A stretch of DNA of 27,290 nt from the NCBI GenBank assembly GCA_937923795.1, contig CALDWI010000021.1, positions 1 to 27,290 of the forward strand. The letters are read 5' to 3'. This document shows positions 6,650 through 14,132 of the stretch, piece after piece (positions within the stretch are counted from its first letter, which is position 1; each line of letters begins with the position of its first letter). Position numbers and translations under genes: made by a program. The notes beneath the pieces are model-generated. The model searched no databases. It saw only the letters and a list, made by a program, of their open reading frames with translations, and was not told where the DNA came from. The DNA is from an uncultured Collinsella sp. Lineage in GTDB: Bacteria > Actinomycetota > Coriobacteriia > Coriobacteriales > Coriobacteriaceae.

Positions 6650-8767
6650 TCAGTCGTTATTATCCTCGTGCTCTGCGATCTTTTCCACGCGAACGGCGTT
6701 TTCCTGAGTAAGCGCGGCACCCGTCAACGGGTCCCAACGCAACGGCGTGTGGTCGAGCGGGCCCACGCCCAAGGCTTGAGCGCCACCGGCATCGGCGCCA
6801 AACGAACGTCCGCCGGGGGCGGCCGAGGTGAAGATGCACGCCGGATGCAGATACGGCGTCGTCTCCACGCGCACGCGGTCGCGGCCCATATCGCTCACCA
6901 GCTCGACGACCTCGCCATTGGCGATACCCATGCGTGTGGCAACACCGGCATTCATCTGCACGGCATCCAGGTCCGATCCAGCCTCAGCGGCACCTTGGGC
7001 CGCAAGCCTTCGCGAGGTATGCGACTCAAAGGGACGGTTGCCGCTAATGAGGCGAAACATCCCCGGGCCAGGCTCCACCATGGGAGCGATCCAGTTGGGT
7101 ACACGACCCAGGCCGGCTCGTTCCCATACGTCGCTTGCCAGCGCAATTTTGCCGCCATCCAGGGGAATCGCCGGCTCGCCCGTACGCGACGGCAACGCAA
7201 CACCTGTGTCGGCCCAGCCGCGCTCCTTGAGCTCGTCCAGATTAATTCCAAACGGCTCCACCTGGGCAGCCGCAAGATCGTCAGACGTAAACAGGAAGTA
7301 CTCGCCCACGCCACAGGCCTGCGCCAGACCGGCAAAAATCTCACGACCGGGCCGCGTGTCTTCATGCAGCACGGGCAGCACGGCGTTGCGGTAGATCACG
7401 CGCGCGTCGTTGCGGCCCACGACCGTACCCACGCCACGGTCGGCCTCCAGATACGTTACGTCGGGCAGCACGAAGTCAGAAGCACGCGCCGTCTCGGACC
7501 AACGAATATCAATCGTCACAAGCAAGTCGAGCCGCTGCAAAATACTCAACCAAGCCTGTGCATTGCCATAGCCCGCACCAGGGTTACTGGCATAGACGAT
7601 GAGCCCGCGCAAATCGCCGGCCAGAATAGACTGACCGATGGTCGTACACAGGCCGCGCACCGGATCGACCAGCGGATAGCGCTCGGACCCCAGCTTGGGC
7701 CCACGCGGCACCGGCGGCGTCGCAAAGCGTGCGGGATCGAGGTCGCCCAACACAAGCGGCGTGGGCGGATTGAGGGCGCCGCCCGCATGTCCAATACAGC
7801 CCAGCAGCACATCAACCATGCAGATAGCTCGCGCCGTCTGGGTACTGTTGGCATACGCGATACCGATGCCACCATGAAAACCCGCATCCACCACAGCGGC
7901 AGGCGCGGCGGCAGCGAGATCGCGCGCCGTGGCGACAATCTCTGCGGCCGGCACGTCGCACATCGACTCGGCCCACTCGGGCGTCCAAGCACGGGCCGCC
8001 TGCGCCAGCTCGTCAAAACCCGTGGTATAGCGGGCAACGAACTCGTGGTCGTACAGGCCCTCGGCAATCAACGCGTGGACAATACCCAACAGCAGCGCCA
8101 AGTCGCAGCCCGGACGCACGCGGAGCCAGCGATCGGCAAGCGCGGCCGAGCCGCTGCGCCGAGGGTCAACCACGATGATCTTCGCCCCGCGCCGGCGCGC
8201 ATCGTTGAGCGCATCAACGGCCCCCATCGTCGACGAATCGACAATGGAACGCCCCAAATACATGATGCAATCGGTGTGCGCCAGGTCGGAGGCGGGACTA
8301 TAGCCCAAACTATGCTCCCAGCCAGTGAGACGGCTTACCTCGCAGGCGCCATCGGCACCGTACACGTTGGGCGAGCCCAGCGCATGCATAAAGCGATACG
8401 CCCAGTAGCGGTCGAACAAGGGCACGCCGAGCGTCATGCCCAGCGCACGGGGCCCGCATTCGTCAACAATCCCCAAAAGACGCTCGGCAATCTGGGCAAA
8501 CGCCTCGTCCCAGGTAATCGCATCGAACCCCGAGCCATCAGTTCGTCGGCGCATGGGATGCACAATGCGATCGCGCTCGTCAAACGGCATTGCCAGGCGA
8601 TGCCGTCCGCGGGCGCACAGGGCACGCGCCGCGCACGGATGTCCCGGCACCGGCAACTCGGCCACCACACGCCCATCCTTAACATGGGCCGCAAAGGCGC
8701 AATCGGCATAGCATCCCCCGCATGTGGTCACCACGGCGCGACCGTCACGCTTCACAGCAGATGCCAT
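6650..8767 (-). CDS. molybdopterin oxidoreductase, DMSO reductase superfamily, substrate unknown
   Basis: The 705-residue product, counted from the ATG at 8767 behind AAAGGGG, is a complete bis-MGD type oxidoreductase. An N-terminal [4Fe-4S] motif has Cys16, Cys19, Cys23 and Cys51. The residue two after the last Cys is Arg53, where formate dehydrogenases carry Lys. The likely metal ligand is Cys142 in GADGACEVSR, so it is a Cys and not a Sec enzyme. Later blocks, SNPGAGYGN and a C-terminal molybdopterin dinucleotide-binding domain starting near RLISGNRPFESH, are typical of the superfamily. No Tat signal is present, so it should be cytoplasmic. No ferredoxin or membrane partner is adjacent. 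It lies between the focA terminator and selA. It resembles thiosulfate/polysulfide-reductase-like or formate-dehydrogenase-like paralogues, but the substrate cannot be read from sequence. Confidence 0.87.
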   Translation of the reverse strand: MASAVKRDGRAVVTTCGGCYADCAFAAHVKDGRVVAELPVPGHPCAARALCARGRHRLAMPFDERDRIVHPMRRRTDGSGFDAITWDEAFAQIAERLLGIVDECGPRALGMTLGVPLFDRYWAYRFMHALGSPNVYGADGACEVSRLTGWEHSLGYSPASDLAHTDCIMYLGRSIVDSSTMGAVDALNDARRRGAKIIVVDPRRSGSAALADRWLRVRPGCDLALLLGIVHALIAEGLYDHEFVARYTTGFDELAQAARAWTPEWAESMCDVPAAEIVATARDLAAAAPAAVVDAGFHGGIGIAYANSTQTARAICMVDVLLGCIGHAGGALNPPTPLVLGDLDPARFATPPVPRGPKLGSERYPLVDPVRGLCTTIGQSILAGDLRGLIVYASNPGAGYGNAQAWLSILQRLDLLVTIDIRWSETARASDFVLPDVTYLEADRGVGTVVGRNDARVIYRNAVLPVLHEDTRPGREIFAGLAQACGVGEYFLFTSDDLAAAQVEPFGINLDELKERGWADTGVALPSRTGEPAIPLDGGKIALASDVWERAGLGRVPNWIAPMVEPGPGMFRLISGNRPFESHTSRRLAAQGAAEAGSDLDAVQMNAGVATRMGIANGEVVELVSDMGRDRVRVETTPYLHPACIFTSAAPGGRSFGADAGGAQALGVGPLDHTPLRWDPLTGAALTQENAVRVEKIAEHEDNND

Positions 8768-8831
8768 CTCGATTACCCCTTTCATCAGCCAAACACAACA
8801 GGCCAAAAGCCCGGCAACGAGCCCCAGACCC

Positions 8832-8867
8832 AAAAAGCCTCCCGCACGGCAACGCCCCGCGGAAGGC
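8832..8867 (-). terminator. intrinsic terminator after focA
   Basis: In minus-strand sense, GCCTTCCGC (8859-8867) pairs with GCGGGAGGC (8837-8845), one G-U pair included, around a 13-nt loop. TTTTT follows directly (8832-8836). It lies 22 bases past the focA stop. This is the best terminator inside the island and suggests that the hydrogenase transcript ends here, with the molybdoenzyme/sel block starting afresh or living on read-through. Confidence 0.8.
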
Positions 8868-8889
8868 CCAACGTCAAACAGAGGGTACC

Positions 8890-9729
8890 TTACGCCTCGG
8901 ACTTCTTGGCGTAGATAAACCAGTAGCCGAGCGCGACCAGAACCGCGCCGCCCACGATGTTGCCCAGCGTGGCGGCGGATAGGTTAAACGCAATACCCGC
9001 GACGTTGAGCGCATCGGCCCCGGCAACCTTGGCACCATAGCCGCACGCGTGCATCACGGCACCCATGGGCAAAAAGTACATGTTGGCAACGCAGTGCTCA
9101 AAACCGCAGGCCACAAAGGCGGCGATGGGCAGCAAAATGCCCACAACCTTATCGACTACGGTCTTGCCCGCAGTACCAATCCACACGGCCAGGCACACAA
9201 AGATATTGCACAGGATGCCACGGAAGAAGATCGTCACCCAGTCGATCGTCACCTTGCCGGCGGCGACGCTCACCATGGAGTTGGCGACCGCCTCGCCGTT
9301 GAGTTTATAGATGCCGGCCATGTACACCAAAAAGACGATGAACAGAGCACCGACAAAATTGCCGACCCACACGACGACCCAGGCCTTAAGCATCTGGACA
9401 AGGGTGATCTTTTTGCTCTTGAGCGCGCAGACCATAAGCGAATTGCCGGTAAACAGCTCGGCGCCGCACACCAGCACCAGCACCAGGCCCAGGCAAAAGC
9501 ACAGGCCGCCCACGACGCGCTGGGCACCCCAGCCCAGCGTGCTGTCGCTCAAAAACACCGTAAAGAACAGGCCGCCGAAGGCGATAAACGCGCCGGCGAA
9601 CATTGCCAACAGAAAGGCCTTAGCGACCGGCAGGTTAGCCTTGGTCACGCCGGCGGCCTCGGTCTTGGCCTCGATCGCGGCGGGCGCCAGGCAATCGGGA
9701 GCGGGATACTCCACCTTGGAATCTGCCAT
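8890..9729 (-). CDS. focA: formate channel of the FocA/FNT family
   Basis: FNT proteins are pentameric inner-membrane channels for formate or nitrite. The 279-residue product has six hydrophobic membrane segments. It carries the FNT features CGAELFTGNSL (the pore-helix region) and CGFEHCVANMYFLPMG, which contains the central pore histidine. ATG at 9729 was chosen over a start 11 codons upstream because AGGAAAGAAG sits at a good distance and the protein then starts MADSKVEY. The gene follows hycI by 39 bases and precedes a terminator, so it is the last gene of the formate hydrogenlyase transcript. The neighbourhood makes formate, not nitrite, the expected substrate, bringing formate to the cytoplasmic FdhF. 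Confidence 0.94.
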   Translation of the reverse strand: MADSKVEYPAPDCLAPAAIEAKTEAAGVTKANLPVAKAFLLAMFAGAFIAFGGLFFTVFLSDSTLGWGAQRVVGGLCFCLGLVLVLVCGAELFTGNSLMVCALKSKKITLVQMLKAWVVVWVGNFVGALFIVFLVYMAGIYKLNGEAVANSMVSVAAGKVTIDWVTIFFRGILCNIFVCLAVWIGTAGKTVVDKVVGILLPIAAFVACGFEHCVANMYFLPMGAVMHACGYGAKVAGADALNVAGIAFNLSAATLGNIVGGAVLVALGYWFIYAKKSEA

Positions 9730-9768
9730 GTCAATCACTTCTTTCCTAATCAGCAGGGACAAGCGCTC

Positions 9769-10272
9769 CTATTGCTCTTGCCCCAAGCGGACAAAGTGGG
9801 AAAAGTCGTTGGCGGCCACGGCGTCGTACACGGCGTCGACGGCCTCAAAGACCTCCGGGGACATGGGGTTGTAGAACTCCGTGTCGCCCGGCTGAATCCC
9901 AACGAAGACGATATCATCACACGATTGCTCGATTTCCTCGATCAGAATCGACAAAGGAAGCGAATGCGTGGTGAACATCGACTTGCGGGCCACATCACGT
10001 TTGTCGAGCAAGCGGATGGCGCCGACGGGCAGCGCCATGTCGGCGGCATCGACCAAAACCAAACGCGGCGGACGTTCGCGCTTGACCTCGATGATGTCAT
10101 CCTCGGGCGTCTGACCGCCATCGATGGTGTACCAGCCGGCGATAGGCGTGTCCTCCATCTTTTTGGAGAGCACGGGGCCGGCAGCATCGTCGGCACGCAG
10201 CACGCTTCCCGCCGTGAGCACGATACCCGTAAACGGGGCGCCGTTCACACGACCATCCACAACGCGACCCAT
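9769..10272 (-). CDS. hycI: hydrogenase maturation endopeptidase HycI
   Basis: HycI removes the C-terminal tail of the hydrogenase large subunit after nickel is inserted. The 167-residue product matches E. coli HycI through GWYTIDGGQTPEDDI, RLVLVDAADM, MFTTHSLPL and VGIQPGD. The three metal-sensing residues of the family appear as Asp28 (or Asp29), Asp75 and His103. The usual GNxxxGDD motif is altered to GSVLRADD, so the Asn and one Gly are missing. There is an N-terminal extension of about 14 residues. The start overlaps the hycH stop by one base (TAATG) and has GGAAGG upstream. Its target is presumably the 44-residue tail of HyfG in the same operon. Confidence 0.93.
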   Translation of the reverse strand: MGRVVDGRVNGAPFTGIVLTAGSVLRADDAAGPVLSKKMEDTPIAGWYTIDGGQTPEDDIIEVKRERPPRLVLVDAADMALPVGAIRLLDKRDVARKSMFTTHSLPLSILIEEIEQSCDDIVFVGIQPGDTEFYNPMSPEVFEAVDAVYDAVAANDFSHFVRLGQEQ

Positions 10273-10853
10273 TACTGCAACCTTCCCGTCAGATACACGC
10301 CCGACACATCGCGAACGCGCTCAACCAGATCGCGAAACTTCATTAAGAACGCGACCTGCTGGGCATGAAGGCCAAAGTCGTCATCGAACACCGAGATGCC
10401 GGCCTTGGCAGAACCGCGAAAACCGCGCTCGTCGAGCAGCGCATCGCAGGCCTCGAGCAGCGACGGCACCGCCGCCTTGTCGAGCTGGCACTCACCAAAG
10501 GAGTGGATGGCCTCAAACTTGGTCTTGGCCTCCCCCTCCGGCAGCGCGTCGATAAGCGAATAAAACACATCCACCGGCACCGACAGGCGCGGCTCAAAGC
10601 AATCGAGCACGCCGGTGTGGTGGCCCACGGCGAGCGTGTAGTACAGCACGTCGCAGGCCTCCTGGGGAACGTCTTCCTCGGTCTCCACAAACTTACGCGT
10701 GAGCTCGTAGAAGACCACCTGGTCGGGCGTATGGCCCAGGCAGGGGTCGGCGACGCCCTCGGCAGCCTCGTCGCTTGCGCGCGAGGCATCGCCAAAAGAG
10801 CCGCCGAGCATGCCGGGGCCCGCAAAGTAACCAGAGCGGTCCGTGAGCTCCAT
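10272..10853 (-). CDS. hycH: formate hydrogenlyase assembly protein HycH/HyfJ
   Basis: HycH-family proteins help assemble formate hydrogenlyase; they are not part of the final enzyme. The 193-residue product matches the family strongly over VVFYELTRKFVETEED, LYYTLAVGHHTGVLDC and the C-terminal GVYLTGRL. The first ~45 residues (Gly/Ala/Asp-rich) have no counterpart in the 136-residue E. coli HycH. That longer start is supported, because the ATG at 10853 directly follows the hyfI stop and GGAGG lies at proper spacing. Its exact biochemical action is not known for the family. It sits between hyfI and hycI, as in enteric hyc operons. Confidence 0.92.
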   Translation of the reverse strand: MELTDRSGYFAGPGMLGGSFGDASRASDEAAEGVADPCLGHTPDQVVFYELTRKFVETEEDVPQEACDVLYYTLAVGHHTGVLDCFEPRLSVPVDVFYSLIDALPEGEAKTKFEAIHSFGECQLDKAAVPSLLEACDALLDERGFRGSAKAGISVFDDDFGLHAQQVAFLMKFRDLVERVRDVSGVYLTGRLQ

Positions 10854-11636
10854 CTAGCGACCTCCGGCCAGCACCAGATCCTGCAGCGCCGAGTACACCT
10901 CGACGCGGCGCGGATCGTCCTGCTTGTCGATGAGCAGCGCCATGGCACCGCGGATATCGCCCTTGGGCGCGCCCTCGAGCGTATCCATAAACTCGTTGGC
11001 CAAGTCGCGGCCGTAACGGTAGCCGCTCATGGCGCGAGCTTCGCGCTCAATGGCAACGCGCAGCTTGTACGGCACGCCGGGGTGCAGGATATCGGCCTGC
11101 TCGCCGGCGGCCTCCACCGTGGTCTCGGCATGGAGTTTTTGGTCCAGCAGACCAAGTGCCATGGCAAAGCCGTAGACGGTCTGCGCGGGGCTGGGCGGGC
11201 AGCCGGGGATGTAGACATCGACCGGCAGAATCTTGTCCGTGCCGCCCCAGACGCAGTAGTTGTCGTAGAAGATGCCGCCGGTGCAGCCGCAAGCGCCATA
11301 GGACACCACGATCTTGGGATCGGGTGCGGCCTCAAACGCGCGCAGGGCCGGCATGCGCATGGCACGCGTCACGGCGCCGGTGTACAGCAGCACATCGGCG
11401 TGACGGGGCGAGGGCACGACCTTGATGCCAAAGCGCTCGACGTCAAAGACGGGCGTGATGGAACCAAAGATCTCGATCTCGCAGCCGTTGCAGCCGCCGC
11501 AGTCGACACGGTAGACGTACACCGAGCGCTTGATCTTCTTAAGAAGGGTCGCCTTGGCCTTCTCGATGCTCTCGTCGAGCTCGATCTTGGTCGGGCGGTA
11601 CTGAAGCCGCTCGGGTAAAAGCGTGGGTTCGGCCAT
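10854..11636 (-). CDS. hyfI: [NiFe] hydrogenase small subunit (HycG/HyfI, NuoB-like)
   Basis: This small electron-transfer subunit holds one [4Fe-4S] cluster next to the NiFe site, equivalent to NuoB of complex I. The 260-residue product has the ligand pattern VDCGGCNGCEIEIF, GACGCTGG and PGCPPSPAQ. It has an extended N-terminus with an amphipathic segment (LDESIEKAKATLLKKIKRS) and a C-terminal tail typical of HycG/HyfI. GGAGGAG precedes the ATG at 11636. Only 2 bases separate it from hyfH, and it abuts hycH. It acts on the cytoplasmic face in the peripheral arm. Confidence 0.95.
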   Translation of the reverse strand: MAEPTLLPERLQYRPTKIELDESIEKAKATLLKKIKRSVYVYRVDCGGCNGCEIEIFGSITPVFDVERFGIKVVPSPRHADVLLYTGAVTRAMRMPALRAFEAAPDPKIVVSYGACGCTGGIFYDNYCVWGGTDKILPVDVYIPGCPPSPAQTVYGFAMALGLLDQKLHAETTVEAAGEQADILHPGVPYKLRVAIEREARAMSGYRYGRDLANEFMDTLEGAPKGDIRGAMALLIDKQDDPRRVEVYSALQDLVLAGGR

Positions 11637-11638
11637 GG

Positions 11639-12355
11639 TTACTCCTCCTTCGTATCAAAATCCATAATGATGCCCTCGACCGGCGCAGGACCGGCGGGAA
11701 TCTCGGGCGCATCGGGGTTGAGCTCACGGTCGATATACTCCGGGTTCACGCCGTGGCCGCCCAGATACTCCATGCCGGGGCCCTGGGGCTCACCGGACGC
11801 AAGCGTCTCGTTGGCAGCCATGCCGGCAGCGTTGCCGGTCTTTACGGCCGAAGCGGCGCGCAGGGCGTCGAGCTCGCGCTTGCACTCCTGGCACATACCG
11901 ACGGTACGGGCGGCCTGCTCGGCCTCCATGCCGCCGGCCTTTTGCAGCAGGCGCTTGGCGTAGTCGATCTCCTTGTGCGGGGCAAACGGCTTGCCGCAAC
12001 GCGAACAGTGCTCGAGCGTGTAGACGCTCTTGCTGGTGAGGTCGTCCTTGCTCATGACGGCCAGCTCAAACTCCTCGGTGAGCTTGATGGCCTCCATGGG
12101 GCAGGCTTCCTCACAGCGGCCGCAAAAGATGCAGCGGCCGTAGTCGATCGACCAGGTAATGGTATCGGCCGCAAGGTCAGTGTCCATGCGAATGGCATCG
12201 GCCGGACAAGCCACGCCGCAGGCACCGCAGGCGATGCAGAGCTCGGCATTGTGCTCGGGCTTGCCGCGCATGTCCTTGTTGGTGGGGAACGGCGCAAACG
12301 GGTACTTGACCGTCGCGTCGCCGGCCTTGGCGTTAACCTTCCAAAGCTTCAGCAT
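11639..12355 (-). CDS. hyfH: hydrogenase ferredoxin-like subunit (HycF/HyfH, NuoI-like)
   Basis: This subunit carries two [4Fe-4S] clusters linking the FdhF-side ferredoxin to the small subunit. The 238-residue product has CIACGACGVACP and CIFCGRCEEACP. These are followed by a CxxC pair set (HCSRCGKPF and MCQECKREL) typical of HycF and likely a zinc- or iron-binding knuckle. It is about 55 residues longer than E. coli HyfH (181). The extra C-terminal tail is Gly/Pro/acidic and ends in MDFDTKEE. The start at 12355 was chosen because it comes one base after the hyfG stop, with GAGGAGG inside the hyfG end, and gives the family N-terminus MLKLWKV. The frame is open upstream, but that part lies inside hyfG. 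Confidence 0.94.
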   Translation of the reverse strand: MLKLWKVNAKAGDATVKYPFAPFPTNKDMRGKPEHNAELCIACGACGVACPADAIRMDTDLAADTITWSIDYGRCIFCGRCEEACPMEAIKLTEEFELAVMSKDDLTSKSVYTLEHCSRCGKPFAPHKEIDYAKRLLQKAGGMEAEQAARTVGMCQECKRELDALRAASAVKTGNAAGMAANETLASGEPQGPGMEYLGGHGVNPEYIDRELNPDAPEIPAGPAPVEGIIMDFDTKEE

Positions 12356-12356
12356 A

Positions 12357-14129
12357 TTAGAGTGCCTCCTCATCGAGCGGAGCGGCCATGGTGCCCTCGC
12401 CCGCAAGCGGCGACTTGTCGCGCCAGACGTTCTCGAACTGCTCCTTGTCGAGCACGTGGTCGCGCTTGGCGGCGACATCGGTCACCGTCACGCGGTCGGT
12501 GCAGGAGTAGCACGGGTCGAGCGAGCCGACGATCAGCGCCGCATCGCCCACGGTGTTGCCGCGGAACATGTAGCGCAGGACCGGCCAGTTGCTGTACGTG
12601 GCCGCCTTGGCGCGCCAGCGGTAGCACTTCTGGTTGTTGCCGAGCATGGCCCAGTGCACGTCCTCGCCGCGCGGAGCCTCGGTGGCGCCGATGGCGTACT
12701 TGTGCGGGGTGTACTCCCAATCCGTGGTGAGGATGGGGCCCGACGGGCAGTTCTCGAGCATGGTCTCGATCATGTCGATCGAATCGTAGACCTCCTGGAT
12801 GCGAACGGCGGTGCGGCCGAAGGCATCGCAGGTGTCTGCCGTGGCAGCATGCATCTTCTGAACATCCGGATCAGCGTAGCCGTCGAAGGGATGGTCAAAG
12901 CGCACGTCGCGGGCATAGCCCGAGCCACGCATGAGCGGGCCGACCGGAGAGAAGTCGCGTGCGATCTTGCGGTCCAGAATGCCGATGCCACTCGTACGCT
13001 CAATAAAGTTGGGCGTGGAGAGCAAGACGTCGACGAGCTCCTGAACCTCGGAGCGCAGCTGGTGGATGGTCGTGAGCGTGGAGAGCTTCTGCTCGGCCAA
13101 AATGTCGCGACGCACGCCGCCGATCACGTTGAGGCCGTAGGTCTTGCGGTGACCGGAGAGCTTCTCGGCCAGATCCATGGACTTCTCGCGGACGCGGAAG
13201 AACTGCTGGAAGCCGGAGTCGAAGCCCGTGTAGTGCGACGCCAGGCCAATGTTGAGCAGATGCGAGTGCAGACGCTCGACCTCGAGCATGATGGCGCGGA
13301 TGTACTGGGCGCGCGGCGGGACATGGATGCCCTGGGCGCGCTCGACGGCCTCGGCATAGGCCACCGAGTGGGCGCAGCCGCAGATGCCGCAGATGCGGTC
13401 GGCGAGGAACGTCACGGCGTCATAGTTCAGGCGCGTCTCGGCGACCTTCTCCATGCCGCGGTGCACGTAGAACAGACGGTAGTCGGCGTCGACGATCGTC
13501 TCGCCCTCAACGAACAGGCGGAAGTGGCCGGGCTCGTCGGAGGTAATGTGCAGCGGGCCCATGGGGACGAGCGTCGTCTCCTTGCCCTTGGTATCGGCCA
13601 AGAACTCGTAGTTTTCCATGTCGCTCGCGGGAGCGGGACGGAAGCGGTAATCCATGGAGTCCTTGCGCAGCGGGTACAGGCCGCTGGGCCAATCGTCAGG
13701 CAGCACCAGGCGACGACGATCGGGCAGGCCCTCGGGGATCAGGCCGAACATGTCGCGCAGCTCGCGCTCGCCCCACACGCAGGCGGGGACGAACGGCGTC
13801 ACGGACGGGAACGTCATCTTGGCGGGATCGACCTCGGCGCGGACGGTCACCCAGCCGGGATCCTCCCCCTCCATGGAGATGACGTAGTACACGGCGTAAC
13901 GGCCGCACAGGCTGCGCTCATCGTTACCGATGATCACGGGAATCCAGCCGTAGCGCTCGTAGTACAGGTAGTGGACGGCCTCGGGCAGCTTGTCCTGCTT
14001 GACGGTAATCGTCAGCTGGTCCTCGCACTGCCACTCGACCTTCTCGATGCAGCCCGGAACGGCGCGGCGCAGGGCCTCGACATGGCTCTCGCAGCGACTG
14101 GCATACACCTTGTTCTCAGTTTCAATCAT
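12357..14129 (-). CDS. hyfG: [NiFe] hydrogenase large subunit (HycE/HyfG, fused NuoC-NuoD type)
   Basis: This is the catalytic subunit of a group 4 [NiFe] hydrogenase, reducing protons to H2 at the cytoplasmic face. The 590-residue product fuses a NuoC-like domain (about 1-170, with GERELRDMFGL) to a NuoD-like domain. The NiFe ligands are in RICGICGCAHS (Cys247, Cys250) and DPCYSCTDR (Cys540, Cys543; residues 538-546). A 44-residue tail follows Arg546. In E. coli HycE, HycI cuts after the Arg of the same motif, so cleavage between Arg546 and Val547 is expected. The ATG at 14129 is 3 bases after hyfF. By sequence it belongs with the formate hydrogenlyase hydrogenases (HycE/HyfG). Confidence 0.97.
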   Translation of the reverse strand: MIETENKVYASRCESHVEALRRAVPGCIEKVEWQCEDQLTITVKQDKLPEAVHYLYYERYGWIPVIIGNDERSLCGRYAVYYVISMEGEDPGWVTVRAEVDPAKMTFPSVTPFVPACVWGERELRDMFGLIPEGLPDRRRLVLPDDWPSGLYPLRKDSMDYRFRPAPASDMENYEFLADTKGKETTLVPMGPLHITSDEPGHFRLFVEGETIVDADYRLFYVHRGMEKVAETRLNYDAVTFLADRICGICGCAHSVAYAEAVERAQGIHVPPRAQYIRAIMLEVERLHSHLLNIGLASHYTGFDSGFQQFFRVREKSMDLAEKLSGHRKTYGLNVIGGVRRDILAEQKLSTLTTIHQLRSEVQELVDVLLSTPNFIERTSGIGILDRKIARDFSPVGPLMRGSGYARDVRFDHPFDGYADPDVQKMHAATADTCDAFGRTAVRIQEVYDSIDMIETMLENCPSGPILTTDWEYTPHKYAIGATEAPRGEDVHWAMLGNNQKCYRWRAKAATYSNWPVLRYMFRGNTVGDAALIVGSLDPCYSCTDRVTVTDVAAKRDHVLDKEQFENVWRDKSPLAGEGTMAAPLDEEAL

Positions 14130-14132
14130 TCG

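Noticed and set aside
6641..8914. 757-codon open frame on the plus strand
   Set aside because: It is antisense to the molybdopterin oxidoreductase, which has clear FeS and cofactor motifs.
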